Source: a virus. Taken from it: 27,765 nt of DNA. The stretch lies in IMG/VR virus record IMGVR_UViG_3300008120_000298, positions 1-27,765 of that record. One strand, written 5' to 3'. Every line of letters starts with the position of its first letter. Position 1 is the stretch's first letter. The position numbers were made by a program, and so were the translations under genes. Positions 13,941 to 22,370 of this stretch are shown here, piece after piece. Below the pieces are notes generated by a model. It was given only the letters and a program-made list of their open reading frames with translations. It was not told the DNA's origin and searched no databases.

Positions 13941-16876
13941 TCCCAGTTCATAAACACGCCATCCTCGAACAGGATTTCATCCGAGTTTTCCCACAACGCA
14001 TCGCCCTCATCGGTCACATCCGGAATCATCCGTTTGATGGTGCTAATGCGGTACATAGTTACATCAATAGCCCACATAACATCTACGTTATTGGCCCCTG
14101 AAACAAGAATCCTAAACTCGCTGGGGTAGCCCGAAATGGCCGATAACGTAATTGTCTTTGCTCCGCCCCCCGTACTCTTTACCTCTGCAATCATGTGCTG
14201 CCCTACGATGCGTGCCACATTTTGCACTACCTGTGCTGTTCCAATCCATTCTTGATGGTGGGTGTGGCCTATGGTTCCCGATGTTCCCCCTACCTCCGTA
14301 GCCACGACCGTGATGCGCATCGAGTAGATGCCTTCCTGACCCATATAGATTTTGCCGCTTTTGATTTCTACGGCCTCTGTAGGGGTGGCATTCGTGGTGA
14401 GCGTAGTTAACTGAAACGAGGAAATCGCAATCGGGACATCGCCCGTGGTTCCGGTATGCACGACCGTTTCCTCCCCCTCGAAAGGGTACGGAGGTTCCGT
14501 GCCGGGAATCGGGTTCGTTGGGCCTGTATCCGTAGGCGTGCCAATCGGATCCTCGTTGTCATGCCCCCCTCCCGGAACGCGCCAAAAACATTCGCCGATT
14601 TCGCTGTCCCACAAGTACCCGTACCGCACGCAACACTTCGCAGTGCCAGATGCCGGGTTGCCCTCCGTGTCCGTAAACGTGATAGTGCCGTCGGCCTCAA
14701 AGCGATCGATAATCACATCGCAATCGTACGCCCCTTTTTCCAGCACCTTTTGCAGGGTGACTTTCGCAGGTTTGTCACCGTCGGCGTTCCACCCGCTGAT
14801 GGAAATCACGCGCCAATACGAATCTAAAATCCAAATCGAATCGCTCCATTCGAGGTTGCGGATGTCATCCGTGGTTAGGTACATCGTGCATTCGAGGATA
14901 CGGCAATCCTCGGAATACAATTCGTTGATGTAGGCAGCCCAAAATTTCCTATAACATCCGTAATCCGTGGGTTCCCCAAGTGCCCAAAACTGATACGGAT
15001 GTGGATGCCATGCTAACGACCAACTATCTTCATTTGTTATGTAATCGCTGTAAATCGTAAAATTGGAATGAAACGATGTGTCTACCCCATCAATCCATAA
15101 TTCTTGAGGAATCGATTTGAGACCGTGGTAGAATGCAAGAATCGGCCCACCCGTGGCGGGTTTGTCATCGCCATCCTCGTATTGAAACAAGTGATGCCAC
15201 CTATATTGATAATTGAATTGGCTCGGATTGGTTCGGCGCAGCAAACTCAAGTGGTGAGGCACGTACGTTCCGCCTATGGTTTCCTCATCCGTAGCAAAGG
15301 CATTGGGGTTCTCATATCGGTACGTTCCGTAGACCTCTTTGTTTAACTCTTGGAACTCTTTATTCTTGTAATCGTTGCCTTCAGCATCCGAGAAAATCAG
15401 CACCTTTTTTTGGTCATTGGTAGTGGGCTTCATCACCATCGATGCGTTCCAATCTACCTTGTTTGTCCAATCCTTTGTCTTATCGGACACCGCGACAAAA
15501 TCGGGCCACGGCTCGCATTTGATGAATACACTTTCCTTGGGTGCTGGGGCTACCACGAGGTTGAACTTCGTGATGATACTTTTCATCCACGTATCTACAG
15601 ACATCTTTGGGAAGTTGGCAATCACATCCACGATGCCGACACTACCGCTTTGGTAGTTCACCATTTGCACGTAGGTGTTTTCACCTGCTATAATCGTGGC
15701 ACTTCCTACCCCGTAGACGTTTGTGTAAAACCGCAGTTCTTGACCGACTGCCAACGCTTTCCAAAAGTATCTAAAGTATTGTTCCGTGGTTCCTCTTGAA
15801 TAACTTACTTCATCCGTGAAAACCGTCTGTGGCGTTTCAGCCACCGTCACAAACGAGTACGTCCCGACCCCTGCCGGACTCGTAATTTCCATCGCCCAAA
15901 TGAACTGAAAACTTCCTGTGAAAGGAGCCACAAAAACACCCGAGGCAAAGTGGTTATCAGGATCAAAGTTGGGCGATGCTTCATTGGTAGGCAGAAACTG
16001 ATTTAGAAATCCCTCTTGGGTTATGATTGTTTGATTTGCGGTTAAACCCACCTTTGCCGAATATGTATTGCGGCCTACGACACGCTCCGTTTGCGTGCCT
16101 AAAAACATATAGATTTTCTCGAAATCGGCGGTGTCAAAAAAGTTGCTCTGCACCACGAATCCGCAACGCTTCACGATTTCGTTGAACAGCCATTTCACCT
16201 GAATCGCAGGGCGAAATTGGAAGGGGCGCATCTGACGAATGCCATCGGAAAAAACCGCTGATTGCCCCGACGGCCCACCCGCTCCTGATTGCCCTTGTTC
16301 TCCCCACCATTGGCTTTCTTGGTCTTCGTTGTAAACGTGCAAGGCATTGTCGGTCATAGGATAAACAATGACTCCGGCCCCAACTGCTCCAAGTGTAATG
16401 TCTTGTGACAAATACCAAGAATCAATAATGTTCGCGGCGATGAGTGCGTGATCCAAATCGGTGTACGGGTTGATGTCATCACCCCGAAAAAAGTCAGCCC
16501 AGTTTTTGCCGCGTATCTTTTCAAACAAGGATGCTGTGGATGAGAATACCACACACCTATACATCATCGCTTGGGTATCTACCTCAAGCAGTTGCAGCAC
16601 CCCTTGGAAGATGATTCTGCCATCGTTCAATACCTCGGCCGTAGTTTCAGCGTATGCGCTGAAGGTTCCCGTGGCGATGTTTGCCTCGTAATAATGCCCA
16701 AAAAATTGATTGTTCGTGCGCGTAAACGGCAGTTGGAACGTGTTGGAGTGCGGAGCTTGTACGGCTGTGAGGTCGGAAATATCTTGAATCTGAAAGTTCA
16801 TTTCGACCGATGCGCCCATCAACTCCAACTCAACACCTCCCGATCCCGATTGCCCGTGTGCGTAAATCTGTACCAT
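13937..16876 (-). CDS. Large tail-tip / baseplate protein
   Basis: 979 residues. The N-terminal region includes VEMNFQIQDISDLTAVQAPH followed by NTFQLPFTRTNNQFFGHYYE, a pattern (short strand, then LP-T-NN-FF) typical of tail hub or baseplate proteins in Bacteroidetes phages, then FQGVLQLLEV. The middle contains predominantly beta segments and an asparagine/tryptophan-rich region. A Pro-rich linker at about 790-815 (PTDTGPTNPIPGTEPPYPFE) separates a C-terminal beta domain of about 160 residues (VPIAISSFQLTTL, SGKIYMGQEGIYSMRITVV) with a His-rich loop (GTIGHTHHQEW). The last domain may be an external, surface-binding part. The start shares one base with the previous stop (TAATG). Confidence 0.7.
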   Translation of the reverse strand: MVQIYAHGQSGSGGVELELMGASVEMNFQIQDISDLTAVQAPHSNTFQLPFTRTNNQFFGHYYEANIATGTFSAYAETTAEVLNDGRIIFQGVLQLLEVDTQAMMYRCVVFSSTASLFEKIRGKNWADFFRGDDINPYTDLDHALIAANIIDSWYLSQDITLGAVGAGVIVYPMTDNALHVYNEDQESQWWGEQGQSGAGGPSGQSAVFSDGIRQMRPFQFRPAIQVKWLFNEIVKRCGFVVQSNFFDTADFEKIYMFLGTQTERVVGRNTYSAKVGLTANQTIITQEGFLNQFLPTNEASPNFDPDNHFASGVFVAPFTGSFQFIWAMEITSPAGVGTYSFVTVAETPQTVFTDEVSYSRGTTEQYFRYFWKALAVGQELRFYTNVYGVGSATIIAGENTYVQMVNYQSGSVGIVDVIANFPKMSVDTWMKSIITKFNLVVAPAPKESVFIKCEPWPDFVAVSDKTKDWTNKVDWNASMVMKPTTNDQKKVLIFSDAEGNDYKNKEFQELNKEVYGTYRYENPNAFATDEETIGGTYVPHHLSLLRRTNPSQFNYQYRWHHLFQYEDGDDKPATGGPILAFYHGLKSIPQELWIDGVDTSFHSNFTIYSDYITNEDSWSLAWHPHPYQFWALGEPTDYGCYRKFWAAYINELYSEDCRILECTMYLTTDDIRNLEWSDSIWILDSYWRVISISGWNADGDKPAKVTLQKVLEKGAYDCDVIIDRFEADGTITFTDTEGNPASGTAKCCVRYGYLWDSEIGECFWRVPGGGHDNEDPIGTPTDTGPTNPIPGTEPPYPFEGEETVVHTGTTGDVPIAISSFQLTTLTTNATPTEAVEIKSGKIYMGQEGIYSMRITVVATEVGGTSGTIGHTHHQEWIGTAQVVQNVARIVGQHMIAEVKSTGGGAKTITLSAISGYPSEFRILVSGANNVDVMWAIDVTMYRISTIKRMIPDVTDEGDALWENSDEILFEDGVFMNWE

Positions 16877-18102
16877 TAACGTAGTTGGAAGGTGCGTTTG
16901 CCGTCGCGGATTTCGAGGTCGTACTGAATCAACTTGTCATTCAGTTGCGTTTGGATGTCGAGGTCTTTGGTATTCATCACGGTCGGAATCCAATGACCCA
17001 ACTCGTAACGGAGGATGCGCTGGGACAATAAAAGGTCTTTGAACACCGCGTTATACGATTGCTCATAGAAGCCACTCGAAATGGAGTACGAACTTTCCAT
17101 TTCCGTGTTGACCGTGCGTGTACCTCCATCGCTTGCGATGCGTGCGTATGGAACTCCTGGCCCTGCCTGAAACCAATTTCCCCCAATGGTATCGTAATCC
17201 TGTTTCGACACCTTCACCTTGGGCTTTGTAGCATTCCGAAAGTTGATGTAGTCCCAGCCCCCGAGTGAGTTCCAAAAGGCCAACCTCGTATAGGGATACT
17301 TGCATTCCTCATCAAGGAAGACCGTGTACGTTTGGCTCATCTTGGGGCTGCTGGGAAGCGTTCCCGATTTCAGGACGACGGTGTAATGTGTCCACCCGGC
17401 ATTCGCACTCGGCCGCATCGAGGTGTTGATTGTTTGATCCTGCAAGTTGGCTGGGTAGATGCCGATATATTGCAACTTGTTTGCGGCCGTGCTGGTCGCA
17501 GGGACGGTGAAATGGTGGCTGTTGAGTGCCGTGTTCCCCGAAAAGTATTGGATGTACACGTAGCGGGTTCCCATGTATCCTGCATTCACGAGCGTGACCG
17601 TGCCGTAGTCCTTTACTTGGGCATAGATTTCCGTGGGCAGGATACTCGCAAATTTGCTCGTTGCTCCATCCGGGATGAACGTATCGTTGATGCCTCCATC
17701 GTAGGCGCTGTATACCTGCTCGAATTGCGCGTTGACAAAGATGTCCGTGGTGCTGATTACGTTCAACACTTCTACGGGTTCATCGGTTGCTGTGGCTGCC
17801 GATTCGTATCCAAACTTGATTGTGATTTCCTTGTACGCTTTGGTGAACCCGGTAAACATCGCAGATCCGTGGATGCCCTCATCCTGCTGCACGTAATCGC
17901 TTACGATGCGGTGAATGTCAAACACCCCGGCATCGGCGGAGTTGGGCAGTTGCTTCAACTTCGCAAGTTCTGTTAGTCCATCAAACACTTGGCAGATATA
18001 GCGGAACTTGGGGTCGCTCACATTTGTACCGTCGTACACTACGTACACGGCCAAATCGTTTGCCCCAAGAATCGTGTGCGAAGGTTGATAGTTAATCGTC
18101 AT
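16876..18102 (-). CDS. Tail structural protein
   Basis: 408 residues. The N-terminal beta-rich part has SHTILGANDLAVYVVYDG and FRYICQVFDGLTELAKLKQL. The C-terminal half carries DEECKYPYTRLAFWNSLGGW followed by DYINF, and YELGHWIPTVMNTKDLDIQT. I recognise the CKYPYTRLAFWNSLGGWDYINF type of segment from Bacteroidetes phage tail structural proteins, where it usually sits beside the tail-hub gene, as here. A distal tail or baseplate role is likely. ATGA overlap with the preceding gene supports this start. Confidence 0.65.
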   Translation of the reverse strand: MTINYQPSHTILGANDLAVYVVYDGTNVSDPKFRYICQVFDGLTELAKLKQLPNSADAGVFDIHRIVSDYVQQDEGIHGSAMFTGFTKAYKEITIKFGYESAATATDEPVEVLNVISTTDIFVNAQFEQVYSAYDGGINDTFIPDGATSKFASILPTEIYAQVKDYGTVTLVNAGYMGTRYVYIQYFSGNTALNSHHFTVPATSTAANKLQYIGIYPANLQDQTINTSMRPSANAGWTHYTVVLKSGTLPSSPKMSQTYTVFLDEECKYPYTRLAFWNSLGGWDYINFRNATKPKVKVSKQDYDTIGGNWFQAGPGVPYARIASDGGTRTVNTEMESSYSISSGFYEQSYNAVFKDLLLSQRILRYELGHWIPTVMNTKDLDIQTQLNDKLIQYDLEIRDGKRTFQLR

Positions 18103-18713
18103 CCTATTGATATTGTAAATGATACCGCCATTTCCTCGGGCATATTTTTGGTGAGGAAATCCTCCACATCCAACTTGAATGCCTTTTCCAACTTGGGTAT
18201 CGCTTGAGTGTAAAGCATTGCAAATGGGTCGCTGATAAAGTACGTGGGTTTGATACCATAAAGGTACACGCTCCGTGCGATGCGCTTAACCATTTGCTGC
18301 CGAGGAACAAACCGCCCTCGGGCATCACGTATTTCGGGTAGCCCTTTAGAAATCGTCCATTGGTCAATCGCAGGAATCAGTTTGCCTTTCGGCCCCGTTC
18401 CTGATCCGAACTTAAACGGGCTATTGGGGGCTTTGGCGTTGCTGGCAAAACCCTGCACCCCTTTGTCTACAAAATTCCAATAGGGCGATTTCTTGAATGG
18501 AAAGGTCAGCGTGAACCCTTTGTCGCCCAATGGCATTTCCCACACCACATCCCTATACAGGTTGCCTGTGGCATTCTTGTTTTGATTGTCAAGTGTCTCC
18601 CTGGCTATGGCCGCGATGCGATCGGCCGTGAGTGCCATTTCCGTATAGAGTTGTTTGCAGGTGAACGGCTTCAGCTCACCCTGCCACAACACCTGAAACT
18701 CAATAAAGGGCAT
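18099..18713 (-). CDS. Neck / tail-completion protein
   Basis: 204 residues. It has a long N-terminal helix (TEMALTADRIAAIARETLDN), then SPYWNFVDKGVQGFASNAKA followed by PNSPFKF, a layout of HK97 gp10-like and Mu gpG-like neck proteins that bind the head-tail interface. The C-terminal half is mixed, with RDARGRFVPRQQMVKRIARS. The start overlaps the previous gene by 14 bases; an internal Met at residue 26 is an alternative start. Confidence 0.6.
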   Translation of the reverse strand: MPFIEFQVLWQGELKPFTCKQLYTEMALTADRIAAIARETLDNQNKNATGNLYRDVVWEMPLGDKGFTLTFPFKKSPYWNFVDKGVQGFASNAKAPNSPFKFGSGTGPKGKLIPAIDQWTISKGLPEIRDARGRFVPRQQMVKRIARSVYLYGIKPTYFISDPFAMLYTQAIPKLEKAFKLDVEDFLTKNMPEEMAVSFTISIG

Positions 18714-19164
18714 CGCACAAGTTAATCGGGTTTGGAACGCTGATGTCTACCTCACACCCCCACCCCGTCAAAAGGTTATTGAACCTGGCCGTGAACGGGT
18801 TGAGGTTTAGCGGGAATCCAACTACCCACTTACCCGGCACGAACTGCCCGGAGGTGCTGGCTGCAAGGTTGAACTGCGCAATGATGTCGCGCATGATGAG
18901 GTGCGTTTCGGAATACACCTGAATCAAATCCACCCCCTGCTGCTCCTCAATGACAAGGTCTGCCACCACAAACTCGTATGTGAACGTCTCCGCATTCTCG
19001 CTCGTGCTGATGCGCGTGCATTGCGCATAGAACAGCGGGTACATATCGATTGTGATTTTGTCAATGTCCAACTCATCCAATGCCGTGGTGTAAAACGCCC
19101 GGATTTGGCTGTGGTTCGCGGCGAGGTTGCGCAGGATAGTGTCGATGTCAGATAGGGTTACCAT
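18700..19164 (-). CDS. Tail terminator-like protein
   Basis: 154 residues. It contains a helical N-terminus (TLSDIDTILRNLAANHSQIR), an MYPLFYAQ segment, the strand FTYEFVVADLVIEEQQGVDL and the following helix ETHLIMRDIIAQFNL. The beta-hairpin plus helix with ADLV...VYSETHLIMRDI is a pattern I associate with tail-terminator or minor tail proteins of Bacteroidetes phages. The start overlaps the end of the -1 frame chaperone extension by 17 bases, which supports that extension being translated. Confidence 0.6.
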   Translation of the reverse strand: MVTLSDIDTILRNLAANHSQIRAFYTTALDELDIDKITIDMYPLFYAQCTRISTSENAETFTYEFVVADLVIEEQQGVDLIQVYSETHLIMRDIIAQFNLAASTSGQFVPGKWVVGFPLNLNPFTARFNNLLTGWGCEVDISVPNPINLCDALY

Positions 19165-19378
19165 TGATTGTGTTCTTGCTGGCGTTCAAATCGTTTTCGT
19201 ATGCAAGGTAGGTAAGCACCTCCTCGATGCGCAGGTTAGTCACCGCTTCAAACCGGAGAATATCCCCTTGAGCCAACCCATGAATAACCTGATACCACCC
19301 CCACTTTGCGCCCATCTTGGATTGCTCCCCTGCGAAGATGGCTCCGTACCTCGCCCAAATACCTTCCCTGTATTGTAA
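19148..19378 (-). CDS. -1 frame extension of the tail-assembly chaperone (GT-like product)
   Basis: This frame continues from the T9 slip site to 19148. It reads LQYREGIWARYGAIFAG, then GAKWGWYQVIHGLAQGDILR and FEAVTNLRIEEVLTYLAYEN. The pattern W(G/Q)WY..I..LA.GD...F..V..L..EEVLTYL is one I recall from the T-like part of tail-assembly chaperones in Bacteroidetes phages. With 171 zero-frame codons and 76 codons from this frame, the fusion would be about 247 residues. It has no good own start near its beginning. The zero frame past the slip is low-complexity and unlike a domain, so the extension looks more real than the zero-frame tail. Confidence 0.65.
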   Translation of the reverse strand, partial: LQYREGIWARYGAIFAGEQSKMGAKWGWYQVIHGLAQGDILRFEAVTNLRIEEVLTYLAYENDLNASKNTINGNPI

Positions 19379-19890
19379 AAAAAAACCATCGCCCCGAGTG
19401 CTACGTTCATCGGACACTCCAGCATCTTGTCGCGTTGGCCGGGTGACGGTTTGTAGGGTGCGATTTCATATAGCGGCCCCATCGAGGTCACGATAGGTCG
19501 GTACATAATCGCCAAGATTTCGGGCAGGTGTTCCCACACATCGCCCTTGCACGCTTCCTCAAGATCCACAAACTCACCCAGCGACAACTCACTCCAATCC
19601 GGGACAAACCCGTACTCCACGTTCCCGAGCGTAAACCTTGGAACGAGCGGGTATTCCTCCATCTTGGGTGGCTGAATCAGTTTGCCCATAATGCGAGCGA
19701 TTTTCGCTATGTCTGCGAATGCGATACGCTGCACCATAGGCCGGGGCAACCCGCACAAGATTTCGATACCCAAACGCACGGCCTCCATCCCTTCCTTGGG
19801 TGGGTCGTTGGCTTTCACGAGTTGGATGTATTTGCCGACGGTCACATCGGCCATCGATTCCGGTACTTGGATGCGTTTACGAGTAGACAT
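19240..19890 (-). CDS. Tail-assembly chaperone candidate (G-like, zero-frame product)
   Basis: 216 residues in the zero frame. The N-terminus includes PESMADVTVGKYIQLVKAND and continues with helical segments (IGKLIQPPKME is preceded by FADIAKIARIMG) and DWSELSLGEFVDLEEACKGD. The opening form (short strand, DVTVGKY) is typical of tail chaperones and related small phage proteins. Past the T9 run at residues 168-171 the zero frame becomes SSQGSNPRWAQSGGGIRLFM, a less protein-like tail. The gene follows the large terminase, an unusual place for a tail chaperone, and precedes neck and tail genes. Confidence 0.6.
   Translation of the reverse strand: MSTRKRIQVPESMADVTVGKYIQLVKANDPPKEGMEAVRLGIEILCGLPRPMVQRIAFADIAKIARIMGKLIQPPKMEEYPLVPRFTLGNVEYGFVPDWSELSLGEFVDLEEACKGDVWEHLPEILAIMYRPIVTSMGPLYEIAPYKPSPGQRDKMLECPMNVALGAMVFFYNTGKVFGRGTEPSSQGSNPRWAQSGGGIRLFMGWLKGIFSGLKR
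19377..19386 (-). other. Candidate -1 frameshift site (T9 run) in the chaperone gene
   Basis: On the minus strand G is followed by nine T and then A. Zero-frame codons read GTT TTT TTT TAC; a -1 slip gives TTA CAA TAC and continues open to 19148. This is the position and direction used for the G/GT switch in many tail chaperones. An assembly homopolymer error is the alternative. Confidence 0.6.
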
Positions 19891-21028
19891 AGTGTCCGGA
19901 TTTTTTCATCAACTTATTCAGGCAAATGTACCTAACCGCATCCACGATGTGATTGAACGCATCGACGGGTTGGTTCAATACCTTCCCGTTTTTGTCGGTC
20001 ATCCACTTGTAGTTGCGGAACTCTTTTTGGGCGTTGAGGTCGGTGTCGCGCACGAAGATTCTGCACCTCCGCATATAGTCGATTCCTATCCTAACTGAAT
20101 CCGGACCTTTCTTGGCTGGCTTGATGTTGAACCCCATACGATGCAGTTCCTCGATGGATTTGGGTTCTGCGGAATCGGCTATGATTTCGGCTCTGCGGTC
20201 GATACCCAACCGTCGCAGTTCCTCGGCTATATCGGCATTGGTCATCCGGGTTTGATACAGGATTTCCTCCACGTACAACGCATCCCCAAGTGTGTACACC
20301 CGGACTAACGAGGTAGGGTCATTGGCGTATCCCCAGTCCAGCCCGTATGCTATGGGTTGAGCTTGTGCTGGCAACTCCGTATACAGCGAGTATTGGAAGA
20401 TTGTCTCACGGGATTGCCCGCGCTCACCCAGGCCGTACACCCTCCAATACACCTCGTCGATTTCCCGTAGGCGTTCGATTTCGTTAATCGTGTCCTCGTT
20501 CAGGTGCGGGTTATCGCGGTACGTGGTTTGGAAGAATGTCGCATCCTCACGCGGTATCACTTTGTCGTAGATCCAATGGAACTCATCCGACGGGTTGTAG
20601 TCGATGATGATTTTGTCCGTGGTTCGCAGCACGAGTTGCTGCCAATCCTCGAACGTCAGCTCGTTGGCCTCGTTGATGAAACAGATGTTCCGCTTACGTC
20701 CCCGCACCTTTTGGGGTTGGTCTACGCTGATGAACTCCCACGTGTTGCCAAAGAGGTCGTATAGGTTCTCCGTTTTGTTGTGGCTGCGTTCATCGTACCA
20801 TTCCTCTTTCATCAGGATTTCCGTGAAATCGCGCATCACGGATCCACGCAAGGATGGAAACGTCTTACGCACGACCGTGATAATCCACCCGGCATCTACG
20901 TTGAGTGCGCACCACTCGATGAGTGCCGTGATGATGCTAAACGTCTTCCCCGATCGCGTGCCTCCCTGATGTACTTGGATGCGTGTGTCGCACCCTTTGA
21001 CATCATAGTAGGTCTTCGCTAACTTCAT
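19877..21028 (-). CDS. terL: Terminase large subunit
   Basis: 383 residues. This ATP-driven motor and nuclease packages DNA into the head. The ATPase has a Walker A motif QGGTRSGKT at 21-29, a Walker B motif NICFINEANE at 114-123 and the coupling segment IIIDYNPSDEFHWIYDKV. The nuclease domain has YGLDWGYANDPTSLVRV (D231), EIIADSAEPKSIEEL (D285) and FNHIVDAVRYICLN (D363), the acidic triad of the RNase H-like fold. The motif set fits the PBSX/Terminase_3 family. Length is close to the family norm. It overlaps the small terminase gene by 26 bases. A tail chaperone, not the portal, follows directly. Confidence 0.93.
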   Translation of the reverse strand: MKLAKTYYDVKGCDTRIQVHQGGTRSGKTFSIITALIEWCALNVDAGWIITVVRKTFPSLRGSVMRDFTEILMKEEWYDERSHNKTENLYDLFGNTWEFISVDQPQKVRGRKRNICFINEANELTFEDWQQLVLRTTDKIIIDYNPSDEFHWIYDKVIPREDATFFQTTYRDNPHLNEDTINEIERLREIDEVYWRVYGLGERGQSRETIFQYSLYTELPAQAQPIAYGLDWGYANDPTSLVRVYTLGDALYVEEILYQTRMTNADIAEELRRLGIDRRAEIIADSAEPKSIEELHRMGFNIKPAKKGPDSVRIGIDYMRRCRIFVRDTDLNAQKEFRNYKWMTDKNGKVLNQPVDAFNHIVDAVRYICLNKLMKKSGHYVYS

Positions 21029-21308
21029 TCACGGGCATATCCTTAAACCAACTCGGGGCTTTGTGTGGGCCGCGCAAAGTGATTTCGGTGTGTTCCTGTT
21101 TGGGCATAAAGTAGGGCATCATCTTGCTCAACGCTCCGATGTATTTCTCGGAACTTTCGGCCCGTAGTTCCTCCAACGCGGCCTCGATGTGTTCCACCTG
21201 GCCGTTCATCAACTTCATAAATACGGCCCGTGCTTCAGCCGTGGCTTTGTTGCTGGCTCCTTTGGGTCTCCCACCCGGATTGCCGCTTTGTCCTTTTACG
21301 AATGGCAT
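21003..21308 (-). CDS. Small terminase subunit candidate (DUF5681-like)
   Basis: 101 residues starting MPFVKGQSGNPGGRPKGASN, a GQSGNPGGRPKG motif found in DUF5681-type proteins that commonly lie next to terL. A helical middle (AEARAVFMKLMNGQVEHIEA, ALEELRAESSEKYIGALSKM) and an extended C-terminus follow. The basic Gly/Arg-rich N-terminus is probably the DNA-binding part, as in small terminases that recognise the packaging site. Position immediately before terL supports the role. It overlaps the previous gene by 13 bases. Confidence 0.75.
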   Translation of the reverse strand: MPFVKGQSGNPGGRPKGASNKATAEARAVFMKLMNGQVEHIEAALEELRAESSEKYIGALSKMMPYFMPKQEHTEITLRGPHKAPSWFKDMPVNEVSEDLL

Positions 21309-21658
21309 TTGTTTTCGGTTGTAGTTTGCAGTTGCTTTTCCCGCTGTTCAAAGAATCCCTCACGCTCCCCGGCTTTGACCCATTTCTTGTATCGCTCCAA
21401 CTTGCGTTGAGCTTGGAGCAGTTCTACCTGATTGGGTTCGCTGATGTAGAACCTGTCTTTGTACTGAAAGAGCAGCCCCTCGTCCATCAGGTTGGAAATG
21501 GATGCTGTGAGTGTTTGGTGTTTCATCCCTGTGTACTGGCGCATTTCGTCCAAGTTCATGGATTGCTTTTTGAGGATGACATACACGATTTCTTTGTTCG
21601 TGTGGATCCGGTTGTTGCGGATGTTCTCGAGGAACGATTCGATGCTACGCTGGCTCAT
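21296..21658 (-). CDS. Winged-helix DNA-binding protein candidate
   Basis: 120 residues from ATG 21658-21656, which overlaps the previous stop as ATGA. Residues about 10-75 look like a winged helix: RIHTNKEIVYVILKKQSMNL, DEMRQYTGMKHQTLTASISN as the helix-turn-helix, and LMDEGLLFQYKDRFYISEP as the wing. A basic coiled C-terminus follows (LLQAQRKLERYKKWVKAGER). Location just before the small terminase suggests either a regulator of late genes or an additional packaging-site binder. Confidence 0.65.
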   Translation of the reverse strand: MSQRSIESFLENIRNNRIHTNKEIVYVILKKQSMNLDEMRQYTGMKHQTLTASISNLMDEGLLFQYKDRFYISEPNQVELLQAQRKLERYKKWVKAGEREGFFEQREKQLQTTTENKCHS

Positions 21659-22002
21659 AGTCGGTTTTTGAAGTGTTGAATGATTGCTTCCATCTTTTGG
21701 TTGTACCACGATTCAAACTCTTGCCCTTCCCCTTCCTTTTCCCACACCCTGTATAGGACACCCCGTAGGCGTTGGCTCTTGCTTTTGGGTGCATCGAAAT
21801 CTGTCTTCAGGGATTCGAGGTCACGCAGTTCTTGGGTGCTGTGTTCGTTCTCTTGAAACACGAGGTATCCGTAGGCATCTACCAACTCATCGATGGCTGC
21901 TATTTCCGCCGATGTTTTCTCTTGTGTGATGAATCGTACCGTCACGGATTTGTCTTTGTTCCGACGGTAGCCATCGAGTACGGCCGCAGTTATGAATCGC
22001 AC
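21655..22002 (-). CDS. Conserved small phage protein of unknown function (115 residues)
   Basis: I chose GTG 22002-22000 because it starts just before the previous gene's stop and avoids a 70-base overlap implied by a start further upstream. It begins as VRFITAAVLDGYRRNKDKSV, then EKTSAEIAAIDELVDAYGYL, and ends with SQRLRGVLYRVWEKEG and a YNQKMEAIIQHFKNRL helix. I recall this general form (short beta part, then SQRLR-VLY-W and a final MEKIIDHFK-type helix) from small proteins of gut Bacteroidetes phages. The function is unknown; a role in DNA metabolism is possible from the neighbours. Confidence 0.6.
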   Translation of the reverse strand: MRFITAAVLDGYRRNKDKSVTVRFITQEKTSAEIAAIDELVDAYGYLVFQENEHSTQELRDLESLKTDFDAPKSKSQRLRGVLYRVWEKEGEGQEFESWYNQKMEAIIQHFKNRL

Positions 22003-22361
22003 GATGCCTCGTATGCCCCTTGTAACTCCTGCAACATCGATGCCAGGCAACTCCCGCACCCCTGCACCTTACGTCTACGCTTCAGCACATCGGCGTACAA
22101 ACCCTCCAGCGTTGCGATGTCTGCTCCTTTCATCACTTCGCCCTCTTTGCGTTCTGCGAAGGTGGTTTGCCACAAGGTCTTCTGTACCTCGTTCATCGGT
22201 ACTGCATAGGGGAACGCTACGTTGAGCCAACGCTTGCGTTTGTCGCATCCGCAATCGTCCCCGAGTACGGCCTTGGCGACCTCTGCCACCCCCGTTACCT
22301 CCAACACCTTTTCGACGGTGTCTCCCAACCCTTTGGATCGGCGTGTGTATTTGCGTGCCAT
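21990..22361 (-). CDS. Small Cys-rich protein (123 residues)
   Basis: The N-terminus is basic (MARKYTRRSKGLGDTVEKVL). It contains GDDCGCDKRKRWLNVAFPYA and, near the end, VQGCGSCLASMLQELQGAYE. The CxC and CxxC pairs separated by about 65 residues could bind zinc. Small proteins with a CGC-K-R-WLN-FPY segment occur near replication and packaging genes in Bacteroidetes phages, function unknown as far as I know. It lies between NinG and a small conserved gene. Confidence 0.6.
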   Translation of the reverse strand: MARKYTRRSKGLGDTVEKVLEVTGVAEVAKAVLGDDCGCDKRKRWLNVAFPYAVPMNEVQKTLWQTTFAERKEGEVMKGADIATLEGLYADVLKRRRKVQGCGSCLASMLQELQGAYEASCDS

Positions 22362-22370
22362 AGTGTAAAG

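Noticed and set aside
17332-17976. Plus-strand reading frame (214 codons) opposite a tail gene
   Set aside because: Antisense shadow: biased composition (many Val, Arg, Gly and His) and no recognisable domain.
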